Below, piece by piece: positions 31,794 through 40,052 of a DNA stretch of 64,000 bases. The stretch comes from Myxococcales bacterium (GTDB lineage: Bacteria; Myxococcota_A; Polyangia; Haliangiales; Haliangiaceae). A program made the position numbers and the translations under genes. Every line of letters starts with the position of its first letter. Position 1 is the stretch's first letter. The stretch is taken from the NCBI GenBank assembly GCA_947483555.1, contig CANKMW010000001.1, forward strand, positions 1-64,000, written 5' to 3'. The notes below the pieces were generated by a model that searched no databases, was not told the origin of the DNA, and worked only from the letters and a program-made list of their open reading frames with translations.

Positions 31794-32192
31794 TCAGTGC
31801 CGCTTTCGATAGCCGCGCAGGTTCTGCTCGCTGGCGAAGTAGAGCACCGTGCCGTCACCGGCCTGCGCCAGGACGGCGGTCGCCTTGTTGACGGTCTCAC
31901 CGGTCACCGGATCGGCTGCGGTGCGGGTGTCCGGCTCCTTGGCGAGTCGCTCCTTGCACATCGGACAGCACCCGAAGTAGGTCTTGCCGTCGACCTCGAT
32001 CGGGATCTGGGCCTTGCCCATGTACGTGTCGTTGACCATGCAGACGAGGCTCGGATCCTCGATGCGGGTCAATCCGTTCTCCGACGCGACCGGTGTGGCG
32101 GCCGCCGGCGGCGCACTCGGAGCGTCCTTGGTGCAGGCGCCCGCAAGAACTGCGGAGCCGATGATGACAAGGTGAATGGTGCGAAGCATCAT
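31794..32192 (-). CDS. YHS/TRASH-like metal-binding lipoprotein
   Basis: 132 residues. Lipoprotein signal (LVIIGSAVLAGAC). The conserved core SLVCMVNDTYMGKAQIPIEV followed by GKTYFGCCPMCKERLAKEP contains CMV...CCPMC, the Cys pattern of YHS/TRASH domains that bind transition metals, usually copper or mercury. A second short domain follows (NKATAVLAQAGDGTVLYFAS). It probably acts at the periplasmic face in metal sensing or delivery. Two consecutive ATG codons start the frame; I use the first. Upstream lies repeat R2 with a strong hairpin. Confidence 0.75.
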   Translation of the reverse strand: MMLRTIHLVIIGSAVLAGACTKDAPSAPPAAATPVASENGLTRIEDPSLVCMVNDTYMGKAQIPIEVDGKTYFGCCPMCKERLAKEPDTRTAADPVTGETVNKATAVLAQAGDGTVLYFASEQNLRGYRKRH

Positions 32193-32204
32193 GAGAGGCT
32201 CTGG

Positions 32205-32283
32205 TGCAAGCCACGCACCACACGAACCCGCCAGGACGCGGCGGGCTCGTGTGACGTCTGCGGTTACAGCGTGATCGACTCGG
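32205..32283. repeat. Dispersed intergenic repeat, copy R2, with internal hairpin
   Basis: 79-bp partner of R1. Its middle forms a hairpin with 14-bp arms and one mismatch (32219-32232 with 32240-32253, CACACGA.../...TCGTGTG) that R1 lacks. It fills the space between the broken gene ending at 32284 and the YHS-like lipoprotein. Confidence 0.5.
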
Positions 32284-32869
32284 TCACTCGAACCGCACGA
32301 CCTGCTCGTCGGGGAGGCCGCCAGTCGCGCAGCTGCACTCCTCGTCGTCGCAGCGGAAGGTGAAGCGCAGCGCGTGTCCGGCGGGGAACGGACCGAGCGC
32401 GATCTGGAAGCGGCGTGCCCCGGCCAGGACACCGCCGGTGGGCTTGAGCGCGGTGCGGGTCACCGCACCGCCATCGATGCTCCAGGTCACGTTGCCTGCG
32501 CAGTTGGTGCGGATCAGCAGGGCCGGTCGCGCGCGATCGTCGCGAGCTTGCGGGTCCGAAGGCGCGCTGGTTGTCGGGGCTCTCGTAGATGTCCGGGATG
32601 CGCAGCTTGGGCTTCCAGAGAAAGGCGTGGTCGGCGCCACGGAAGATCTGCCGCTGCTCGGCGATCGACTCGACCACCACCTCGAGCGACGAGCCCCGAT
32701 AGGCGGTTCCGAACTTGCCTGCCTCGATCTCGTCGATCACGGTGCATGGCCCGCGCCGGATCGATCGGAAGTTCTTCAGGCGCTCCTCCCAGAGGAACCA
32801 CGACCGATACGTCGCCCCGGCGTCATCTCGCCACCGCGCGATCAGGGCCCGCAACGGATCCACGCTCAT
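32284..32869 (-). pseudogene. Conserved hypothetical protein split by a frameshift
   Basis: The first part starts at the ATG at 32869 and reads well to about 32560 (WRDDAGATYRSWFLWEERLK, VIDEIEAGKFGTAYRGSSLE, GADHAFLWKPKLRIPDIYES). Good coding sequence then continues in another frame (RARPALLIRTNCAGNVTWSI, then RFQIALGPFPAGHALRFTFR and CDDEECSC) to a stop at 32284. The switch falls in about 32540-32570. Either a real mutation or a sequencing error is possible. Family not recognised. A TATCGT box ends 6 nt before the ATG. Confidence 0.65.
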
Positions 32870-32875
32870 CGACAC

Positions 32876-32881
32876 ACGATA
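32876..32881 (-). promoter_or_regulatory. -10 box TATCGT before the frameshifted gene
   Basis: On the minus strand TATCGT ends 6 nt before the ATG at 32869, in the pattern of leaderless starts seen elsewhere in the window. Confidence 0.4.
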
Positions 32882-32930
32882 CCGCATCGGCGGCCCGGGC
32901 CTTGCATTGGTTACCCGTCGAGGTGCAACC

Positions 32931-33383
32931 ATGAAGCAAGACATGAAGACAGCGACCTGGATCCTCGTGGCAGCGCTCGGTGCAGTCGGCTGTAACGGCT
33001 CGATGATGTCCGATCCCGAGCGAATGCGATCGATGATCGACGACGCCCGCCAGGAGAACGAGACCCACCTCATCGCGACCGACACGGCCAGCACGCTGGT
33101 CCAGGTGCGCGGCGAGATGACGCGTCACGAGGGCGCGATGGACGGCATGACGGACATGATGGACCGCGAGATGGATGGCATGTCGCACTGCTCCGGCGCG
33201 GGGATGCAGGATCTGCGGGGCATGCACGACAGCATGCTCGGTGAAATGGACCAGCACGCGGTCGTGATGGGTCAAGCAGCGAACATGGACGCAGCCGCCG
33301 CCGAGGCGGTCAGGCACACGGGCGCGATGGATGCCAAGCTCGACGGCATGGCCGAGGCCACCGGCCGGATGGGTTGCATGTAG
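32931..33383 (+). CDS. Met-rich lipoprotein, possible metal-binding helical protein
   Basis: 150 residues. Lipoprotein signal (WILVAALGAVGC). The mature protein is alpha-helical and unusually rich in Met and His (for example HEGAMDGMTDMMDREMDGMS and GMQDLRGMHDSMLGEMDQHA), with Met at 3-4 residue spacing on one face. Such patterns occur in periplasmic copper or silver binding proteins, but no family is recognised. GAGG lies 7 nt before the ATG. It is near the YHS-like lipoprotein, which supports a shared metal theme. Confidence 0.65.
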   Translation: MKQDMKTATWILVAALGAVGCNGSMMSDPERMRSMIDDARQENETHLIATDTASTLVQVRGEMTRHEGAMDGMTDMMDREMDGMSHCSGAGMQDLRGMHDSMLGEMDQHAVVMGQAANMDAAAAEAVRHTGAMDAKLDGMAEATGRMGCM

Positions 33384-33418
33384 CGGGTCTGCAGCCCGAC
33401 CTTGCGCGGGCACGATCG

Positions 33419-33700
33419 ATGCACTCGAAGGAATGCCTGACGACCACGAAGCTGCTCCTTCTCGCCATCCCGATGACGCTTGCGGCGTGCAGACGCGACG
33501 CTCGTGTTCACGGGATCGAAGGCCTACTATCAGAACGTCCGTCACCTCACGTCCGTCGTGGGCTCGCAGGACCAAGTGCTGGCGCGCCTCGACTGCCACC
33601 GCGCCGCGCTGGCGCTCGAGGGCTTCGGGCGCTTCCCCGACGATCCGCTCGCGATGGAACATCTCGACATCGTGGTCCACGCCGAGCAAGGAGGCACACT
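33419..33700 (+). pseudogene. Degraded lipoprotein gene
   Basis: The ATG at 33419 opens a lipoprotein signal (LTTTKLLLLAIPMTLAAC). Within ten codons good coding sequence moves to another frame: ATLVFTGSKAYYQNVRHLTS, then DQVLARLDCHRAALALEGFG and RFPDDPLAMEHLDIVVHAEQ. This frame then runs into the end of the convergent DUF1592 gene with no stop of its own. I interpret it as a short gene with a frameshift near 33485-33495 and a lost 3' end. Confidence 0.45.
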
Positions 33701-35757
33701 CAGAGGTTGGCGCAGAAGCCGACCTCGGCGGTGCCGGCGATGGGGACGCTGGCGTTGTAGGGCTCCGTGCCGCTGCCGTCGCCGCTACCGCTGCCGCTGC
33801 CGTCGCCGCCGCCGTCCGCCACCGGTCCGGTGCGGAAGCGGAAGTGGTTGGTCTGCGTCAAGGCGACGAGCAGATCCTCGATGACGTACTCGGTGGCCTC
33901 GAACGCCTGCTCGATCTCGGCGACCAGACAGCCGAGCTGGGCGTCCTCCTCGACCCCGTAGGCGTAGCGCACCCACTGGATCGAGAAGCAGGCGTGGACC
34001 TCGGCGCTGGCGGCCAGGTGCGTCGCCAGCCCGCCGACGCCGTCGAAGGCGCCGTCGCTGCTCGCGCTGGCCAGCACCTCGCCCGCGGCGTCGATGGGCA
34101 GCCCGCCCTCGCGGTCGCGCCAGCGACCGATGCCGTCGAAGTTCTCGAACCCGAAGCCGATCGGATCCATCAGGCGGTGACAGCCGCTGCACGCCGCGTC
34201 CTGCGAGTGGGCGGCATATCGCTGGCGCGTCGTCAGCGAAGGATCGAGCGGTGGCGGTTGAGCGTTGACGCCCGGCGGCGGCGGCGGCAGCTGCTGACAC
34301 AGCAGCCGCTCGCGGACCAGCTTGCCGCGGTGGATCGGCGACGACGAGCTGGCGCGGGCGTGGGTCGCCAGCACCGCGCCGCTCGCCAGCAACCCGGTTC
34401 GCGCCGCCGCGTCGACCTCGCCGAAGCCGGCGGCGTCGACGGCGGTGGGCGCCGGCAGGCCGTAGTAGCGCGCCAGCTCGGCGTTGACCCACGTGGTGCG
34501 CCCTTCGAGCAGCGCGCCGAGCGTGGCGCCGCCCTGCACCGCGGCCGCGACCTGGCGCCGGATCTCCTCGCCCATCGCCGTCCGCACCGCCGGGGTCAGC
34601 GCCGCGTACAGCACCGGATCGCGGGCGACGATGTCGAGCTGATCGACGGCGAGCCACTGCGCGGTGAAACGATCGATCGCCGCCCGCGCCCGTGGCGACG
34701 CCAGCAGGCGTCGCGCTTGGGCTTCGATCGCCGCCGCGGCGCGCAGCTCGTCGCCGGCCGCCGCCTGCCACAGCTCGTCATCGGGCGGCGCTGCCCACAA
34801 CAAATACGACAGCTCGCTGGCGATCTCGTGCGAGGTGAGGGCGTAGCGGCCGTCGGCTCCCAGCTCGCCGAGCTCGGTGCGGTAGAGGAACGCCGGCGAC
34901 TGCAGCAGCCCGGCGATCACCACCTCCATGCCGGCCCGGTGCGGCACGCCCCCGGGGTCGGGGTTGGCACGCCCGACCTGGTAGACACCGACCCAGCGCT
35001 CGAGCTCGGCGGCCGACAGCGGGCGGCGGAAGATGCGCGCGCCCGTGGCCTCGAGCCAGGTCCGCGCACACGCCGCACCATCGCCGGCGCACGCCAGCGC
35101 GGGGCGCGCGGCGACGGTCGCGGCGACGTCCTCGGCGGCCTGGCGGAGCTGGTCGGCGAGCAGCGGCGACACCTCGAGCACGCGCCCGTTGTTGTCGAAG
35201 CCGTTGACGACCACGTCGGCGACCAGGCCCGGGGCATAGCGCGCCTCGACGCCAAACAGCGCGGCCAGCGTGTTGTCGTACTCGGTGCGCGACAGCCGGC
35301 GCAGCGCGCGCCGACCGGGATCGCCGGCCTGGCACGCCAGCTCGCCGCCGTCGCAGGCGCCGGCCTCGCCGCGGACCCGAGCCACGAACTCGACCAGCGC
35401 ACGGTGCTCGGCCGAGCCGGGCTCGATCACCGTGCCGCCGGGATGGTTGGTCCCGGTAGGCCGGCGCAGCAGCAGCGGTTGCCCGTCCTCGGTCGCCATC
35501 GCCATGCGGCGCGCGCGCTCGAGGTTCTGGCCCATGTCGGCGGCGGCGTCCGCGCCGGGCGCGGTGAGGACGAAGTCGGAGCGTTGCGCCAGCCCGCCCG
35601 GGTTGTGGCAGATCATGCAGCGGTTTTCGAGCACCGGCTTCCAGACCCGGGTCTCGAAGTAGGTCTCGTCGGGCGGGCACGGCGAGGCGCGATCACCATC
35701 GCAGGCGATCACGCCGAGGACAGCCAGCGCCCCGATCAGGATCAGGTGCGCCTTCAT
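33700..35757 (-). CDS. DUF1592/DUF1588-family cytochrome-like protein (DUF1587/1592/1588/1585 architecture)
   Basis: 685 residues. Lipoprotein-type signal (LIGALAVLGVIAC). Two haem c motifs are visible: CMICH near residue 47 and CSGCH in the C-terminal third (HSQDAACSGCHRLMDPIGFGFENFDGIG). Diagnostic blocks are LRRLSRTEYDNTLAALFG, ARIFRRPLSAAELERW, EVVIAGLLQSPAFLYRTELG, LTSHEIASELSYLLWAAPPD and HRGKLVRERLLCQQLPPPPP, the set seen in planctomycete and myxobacterial proteins of this type. The ATG overlaps the TGA of the DUF1552 gene (TGATG). Function is unknown; electron transfer at the envelope is inferred from the haem sites. Confidence 0.9.
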   Translation of the reverse strand: MKAHLILIGALAVLGVIACDGDRASPCPPDETYFETRVWKPVLENRCMICHNPGGLAQRSDFVLTAPGADAAADMGQNLERARRMAMATEDGQPLLLRRPTGTNHPGGTVIEPGSAEHRALVEFVARVRGEAGACDGGELACQAGDPGRRALRRLSRTEYDNTLAALFGVEARYAPGLVADVVVNGFDNNGRVLEVSPLLADQLRQAAEDVAATVAARPALACAGDGAACARTWLEATGARIFRRPLSAAELERWVGVYQVGRANPDPGGVPHRAGMEVVIAGLLQSPAFLYRTELGELGADGRYALTSHEIASELSYLLWAAPPDDELWQAAAGDELRAAAAIEAQARRLLASPRARAAIDRFTAQWLAVDQLDIVARDPVLYAALTPAVRTAMGEEIRRQVAAAVQGGATLGALLEGRTTWVNAELARYYGLPAPTAVDAAGFGEVDAAARTGLLASGAVLATHARASSSSPIHRGKLVRERLLCQQLPPPPPGVNAQPPPLDPSLTTRQRYAAHSQDAACSGCHRLMDPIGFGFENFDGIGRWRDREGGLPIDAAGEVLASASSDGAFDGVGGLATHLAASAEVHACFSIQWVRYAYGVEEDAQLGCLVAEIEQAFEATEYVIEDLLVALTQTNHFRFRTGPVADGGGDGSGSGSGDGSGTEPYNASVPIAGTAEVGFCANL

Positions 35758-37247
35758 CACAGCCCCGCCAGGGGGCCGGAGCCGGCGGCCGGATTGCCGA
35801 AGGTCGTGGTGGCCAGTCCCATCGCGTGGCAGATGGAGACCAGGAGCCTGGCGTGGGCGGCGCCGCCGGTGCGCAGGTACCGTCCGGGCGTGAAGGCGCC
35901 GCCACCGGCGAGCACGAACGGGACGTCGGTGCACACGTGAGCGCGCGAGTCGCCCATCTCCTTCGCCCACACCACCAGCGTGGTATCGAGCAGCGAGCCG
36001 CCGCCGGCGGGATCGGGCGCGACGGCGAGCTTGTCGAGCAGGTACGCGAACTGGGTCGCGAACCACCGCTCCGCGGTGACGAACGCGGCGACGCCGGCGG
36101 CGTTGCCATCGTCCATGTGCGACAGCGCGTGGTGGCCATCGCCCAGCCCCAGCCACGTGAACACCTGGGGCGCCACCGTGTGCCCCCACTGGATCGAGGC
36201 GACGTTGGTGGCCCCGCAGGCCAGCGCCGCGACCAGCAGATCCATCTGGGTGCGGCCGATGGCCGGGAAGTTGTCGTTGGCGTGGATCGCGAGATCGGCG
36301 ACCGGCGTGCCGCCGTCGCAGCTGCCACCGCCGAGCGCGCGCTCGAGCTCGCGCAACGACGTCAGGTGCTGGTCGAGCTTGTGCTGCTCTTCTCCGCCGA
36401 GGCGGCCGCGCAGATCGCCGAGGTCGCCCTTGACCGCGTCGAGCACGCGCTGGCGGCGGGCCAGCGTCACGTCGGCGCCACCGGGCGCGACGTCGCCGTA
36501 CAGCCGCGCGTAGACGCCGCGCGGACTGTCGTCGGGAGGCGCGTACTGGCCGGCGCCGGTGTAGCTCATGCGGGTCTGCACGCTGCCGCCCCAGGCCGAG
36601 GTCTGCACGCCGAGCTCGAGCGAACGCAGCCGGGTGGCGCCGCCGATCGCCGCGGCGACGAACTGATCGATCGACATGCCGCGCGACTCGCCGCCCGCCG
36701 ACCCCGAGCCGGTCAGCATCGCCGCCATGCCGCCCTCGTGGTTGGTGGCACCGACGAATTGCAGGCCGTCGACCACCACCAGGCGATCGCGGTGGGGCGC
36801 GAGTGGCTCGAGGATGCTGCCGGCCGGGAACGCCCACGCGGTCTCGCTCCCGCTCGGTCGCCAGCGCGCCGGCACCGTGCCATTGGGCGAGAAGAAGACC
36901 ACCAGCCGTTTCGCGGCCACGCCGGTGGCCGCCCGCGCGCGGCGGCTGCGGGTCAAGAGGCCCAGGAACGGGGCCGCCAGCAGGGCGGCGCCGAGCCCGG
37001 CGGTGAACCCGCGCCGGCTCACGGTGTGGCGCGGCGTCGCGCTGGCGGCCATCGGAGGCAGGCCCGGCTCGGTCGGCTCCTCGTCGTCGTCCGGCGCGAC
37101 CTCTGGCAACCGGCGATAGCGCACCGTCGTTGGCTCGGGCGGGCGTTGCCACGCCGGTGGCAACGGCATCTCGCCGGGCTCGTGTGGGTCGCAGGAGCAC
37201 TGCGGATCAGGAGTCGGGGCGCGCTCGGAGGGCTGGTTGGACGACAT
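35757..37247 (-). CDS. Tat-exported DUF1552 protein
   Basis: 496 residues. About 75 residues precede the twin-arginine signal (SRRGFTAGLGAALLAAPFLG), an unusually long n-region rich in Pro, Glu and Asp. The mature domain matches DUF1552: KRLVVFFSPNGTVP, LVVVDGLQFVGATNHEGGMA, SIDQFVAAAIGG, LARRQRVLDAVKGDLGDL, THTV-like WGHTVAPQVF and TLVVWAKEMGDSRAHV. This family nearly always pairs with a DUF1592/DUF1588 protein, as here. The twin-arginine route implies export in folded form, possibly with a cofactor. The role is unknown. Confidence 0.9.
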   Translation of the reverse strand: MSSNQPSERAPTPDPQCSCDPHEPGEMPLPPAWQRPPEPTTVRYRRLPEVAPDDDEEPTEPGLPPMAASATPRHTVSRRGFTAGLGAALLAAPFLGLLTRSRRARAATGVAAKRLVVFFSPNGTVPARWRPSGSETAWAFPAGSILEPLAPHRDRLVVVDGLQFVGATNHEGGMAAMLTGSGSAGGESRGMSIDQFVAAAIGGATRLRSLELGVQTSAWGGSVQTRMSYTGAGQYAPPDDSPRGVYARLYGDVAPGGADVTLARRQRVLDAVKGDLGDLRGRLGGEEQHKLDQHLTSLRELERALGGGSCDGGTPVADLAIHANDNFPAIGRTQMDLLVAALACGATNVASIQWGHTVAPQVFTWLGLGDGHHALSHMDDGNAAGVAAFVTAERWFATQFAYLLDKLAVAPDPAGGGSLLDTTLVVWAKEMGDSRAHVCTDVPFVLAGGGAFTPGRYLRTGGAAHARLLVSICHAMGLATTTFGNPAAGSGPLAGL

Positions 37248-37332
37248 GGGAGCTCCACCCGCAACAGAGGCCGTCGGCGCCCGATCGGGTCACACCGATT
37301 CGCTCGATCTTCGACGGGGATCGAGTCGCCGT

Positions 37333-37355
37333 GTGGGTGGGGAAACCCCACCCAC
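37333..37355. promoter_or_regulatory. Perfect 10-bp hairpin between divergent genes
   Basis: GTGGGTGGGG and CCCCACCCAC with an AAA loop. It sits between the DUF1552 gene (leftward) and the gene at 37390 (rightward), ending 22 bp before a TAGAGT box, so it overlaps the -35 position. No T run; more likely an operator or mRNA structure than a terminator. Confidence 0.45.
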
Positions 37356-37377
37356 GCGAGGAGCGATCGCGACGCGG

Positions 37378-37383
37378 TAGAGT
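37378..37383 (+). promoter_or_regulatory. -10 box TAGAGT, leaderless start at 37390
   Basis: TAGAGT ends 6 nt before the GTG at 37390. Confidence 0.45.
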
Positions 37384-37389
37384 GGAGGC

Positions 37390-38478
<1,089 letters not shown>

Positions 38479-38504
38479 CCCGACACCTGACAACCGCCTG
38501 AAAC

Positions 38505-38510
38505 TATTAT
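38505..38510 (+). promoter_or_regulatory. -10-like box TATTAT upstream of the ECF sigma operon
   Basis: TATTAT is the best -10 match in the 144-bp gap; no convincing -35 at the right spacing. It predicts a leader of about 105 nt before the sigma factor ATG. Confidence 0.35.
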
Positions 38511-38536
38511 CCGCTCGACCCGCCGCCCCATCGCTC

Positions 38537-38626
38537 ATGTCGCCCGATCGCCGTGACCCGAAACCCTCGCCCTGGACCTCCATCCAGAACGGATGCGTCT
38601 TGCCGTCACCCAGGAGCTCCGGATGA
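38537..38626 (+). CDS. Possible 29-residue leader peptide overlapping the sigma factor start
   Basis: ATG at 38537, Arg/Pro/Ser-rich product, TGA at 38624-38626 overlapping the sigma factor ATG (ATGA). The overlap is the same as that used by coupled genes in this window. No ribosome-binding site is visible, and the reading may be chance. Confidence 0.25.
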   Translation: MSPDRRDPKPSPWTSIQNGCVLPSPRSSG

Positions 38627-39168
38627 GCGCCGTCGACACCCGGGTCGCGGCCGCCGTCGCCGGTGATCGCAAGGCGATCGAATCGCTGGTCACCGAGCTG
38701 CTGCCGCGGATCCGCAACCTGGTGCGCTATCTGGTGCGTGGCGATGGCGACGCCGATGACCTGGCGCAGGAGGCGATGGTGGCGATCGTGCGCGGCTTGC
38801 CGTCGCACCGCGGCGAGGGCGCGTTCACGTCGTGGGCGGATCGAGTCGCGGTGCGGTCGACGTTCGCCGGGTTGCGCAAGGCGCGCCGGGCACGCGCGCA
38901 GCTCGACGGCAGCGCCGACCTCGCCAGCGTGCCGCATCCCGACGGACCTCCCGACGACTACGCCCAGCGCCGCGCGGCGGTGCGCATGCTCGACCAGCTC
39001 CCCGACGACCAGCGTCACGTGCTGGTGCTGCACCACGTGCTCGGCATGTCGGTGCCGGCGATCGCCGAGGAGCTCGCGATCCCGTTCGAGACCGTCCGGA
39101 GCCGGCTGCGCATCGGCATCGCCAAGCTGCGCGCGCTCCATGGCGAGGGTGCCGGAGGTGCGCGATGA
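38623..39168 (+). CDS. ECF-type RNA polymerase sigma factor
   Basis: 181 residues. Region 2 (LLPRIRNLVRYLVRGDGDADDLAQEAMVAIVRGLPSHRGEGAFTSWADRVAVRST) and region 4 (LDQLPDDQRHVLVLHHVLGMSVPAIAEELAIPFETVRSRLRIGIAKLRAL) are clear. Start chosen at 38623 because GGAG lies just before it; an ATG at 38593 would add ten residues with no ribosome-binding site. The stop overlaps the next ATG (ATGA), coupling it to a membrane protein that probably acts as anti-sigma factor. Confidence 0.9.
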   Translation: MSAVDTRVAAAVAGDRKAIESLVTELLPRIRNLVRYLVRGDGDADDLAQEAMVAIVRGLPSHRGEGAFTSWADRVAVRSTFAGLRKARRARAQLDGSADLASVPHPDGPPDDYAQRRAAVRMLDQLPDDQRHVLVLHHVLGMSVPAIAEELAIPFETVRSRLRIGIAKLRALHGEGAGGAR

Positions 39169-40052
39169 GCCGCCGCCGCCCGGGCACCGACGACGCGACC
39201 CGGGTCCGGATCGCGTCTGGCGACGACGAGCTCGCCGCCGGGCTGCTGCCGGTGCTCGACGATCTGGCCGGTCCAGCGCGGCGCCTGTCGCAGGCCAGGT
39301 CGGCGGCGCTGGTGGCGTCGATCGTCGACGCCGCGATGACCGAGGCCCCGGCGAGCGCCGCGGCCGGTTCGCGGCCGGCCGTCCGCGAGTCGACGCCGCG
39401 CCGCCTCGCGCCGGTGCTGGCCGCCGCGTTGATCGCGGCCGCCGTGGTCGGCGCCGCCGCCGCCGTGGTCACGACCCGATACTTCACGCCGGTGCGGGCG
39501 CACCACGAGCCTCCCCCGGCTCCACCTGCGCCCGCGCCGGCACCTACCATCGCGCCCAGACCACCGCCGCCACCGGCCGTGGAGACACCGGCGCCCGCGA
39601 CCTCGAAGCCGGCTCGCGTCCGCCGCCCGCCACCGCGCGACGCCGCCCCGGAGCGCGCCCTGCCGCCCGACGCGCCGGCCGAGGACGTGCTCGCGCTCGC
39701 CAACCAGCGCCGCAAGGAGCGGGCGTGGCGCGACGCCGACGTCCTGTACCGTCGCGTGATCCGCGCCTATCCGGGCACCAACGCCGCGGTCGTCGCCGAG
39801 GTGGCGTCGGCGACCATCCGGCTCGAACACCTCGGTGACGCCGCTGGTGCGCTCACGGGTTATCGGCGGGCACTCGAGGCGCAGCCGGCCGGCGCGCTCG
39901 GCGAAGAGGCGCGCTGGGGCATCGCCGAGGCCTTTCGTGCCGTCGGCGACGCCCGGGGCGAGGCGTTCGCGCTTCGCGTCTACCTCCAGACCCACCCGAC
40001 CTCGGCGATGGCACCGGCGGCGCGCCAGCGCCTCGCCGAGCTGAAGCCGTGA
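39165..40052 (+). CDS. Single-pass membrane protein with TPR-like repeats, probable anti-sigma or partner of the ECF sigma factor
   Basis: 295 residues. A cytoplasmic N-terminal segment of about 85 residues (LSQARSAALVASIVDAAM) precedes one membrane helix (about 88-107, LAPVLAAALIAAAVVGAAAAVV). A long Pro/Ala linker follows, then a periplasmic helical repeat domain (EDVLALANQRRKERAWRDADVLYRRVIRAYPG, AGALTGYRRALEAQP, AFALRVYLQTHP) resembling TPR or Tol-Pal-system repeats. No zinc-finger anti-sigma motif (HxxxCxxC) is present. Translational overlap on both sides supports a functional unit with the sigma factor. Confidence 0.7.
   Translation: MSRRRPGTDDATRVRIASGDDELAAGLLPVLDDLAGPARRLSQARSAALVASIVDAAMTEAPASAAAGSRPAVRESTPRRLAPVLAAALIAAAVVGAAAAVVTTRYFTPVRAHHEPPPAPPAPAPAPTIAPRPPPPPAVETPAPATSKPARVRRPPPRDAAPERALPPDAPAEDVLALANQRRKERAWRDADVLYRRVIRAYPGTNAAVVAEVASATIRLEHLGDAAGALTGYRRALEAQPAGALGEEARWGIAEAFRAVGDARGEAFALRVYLQTHPTSAMAPAARQRLAELKP

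Noticed and set aside
29888..31900. 670-residue open frame on the minus strand opposite the NtrC-type regulator
   Set aside because: No recognisable motif, while the plus strand carries all NtrC signatures in order.
33700..37200. A single 1166-residue protein on the minus strand
   Set aside because: The frame runs through the DUF1552 gene in a shadow frame. The real protein starts at the ATG at 35757, which overlaps the DUF1552 stop and opens a clear signal peptide.
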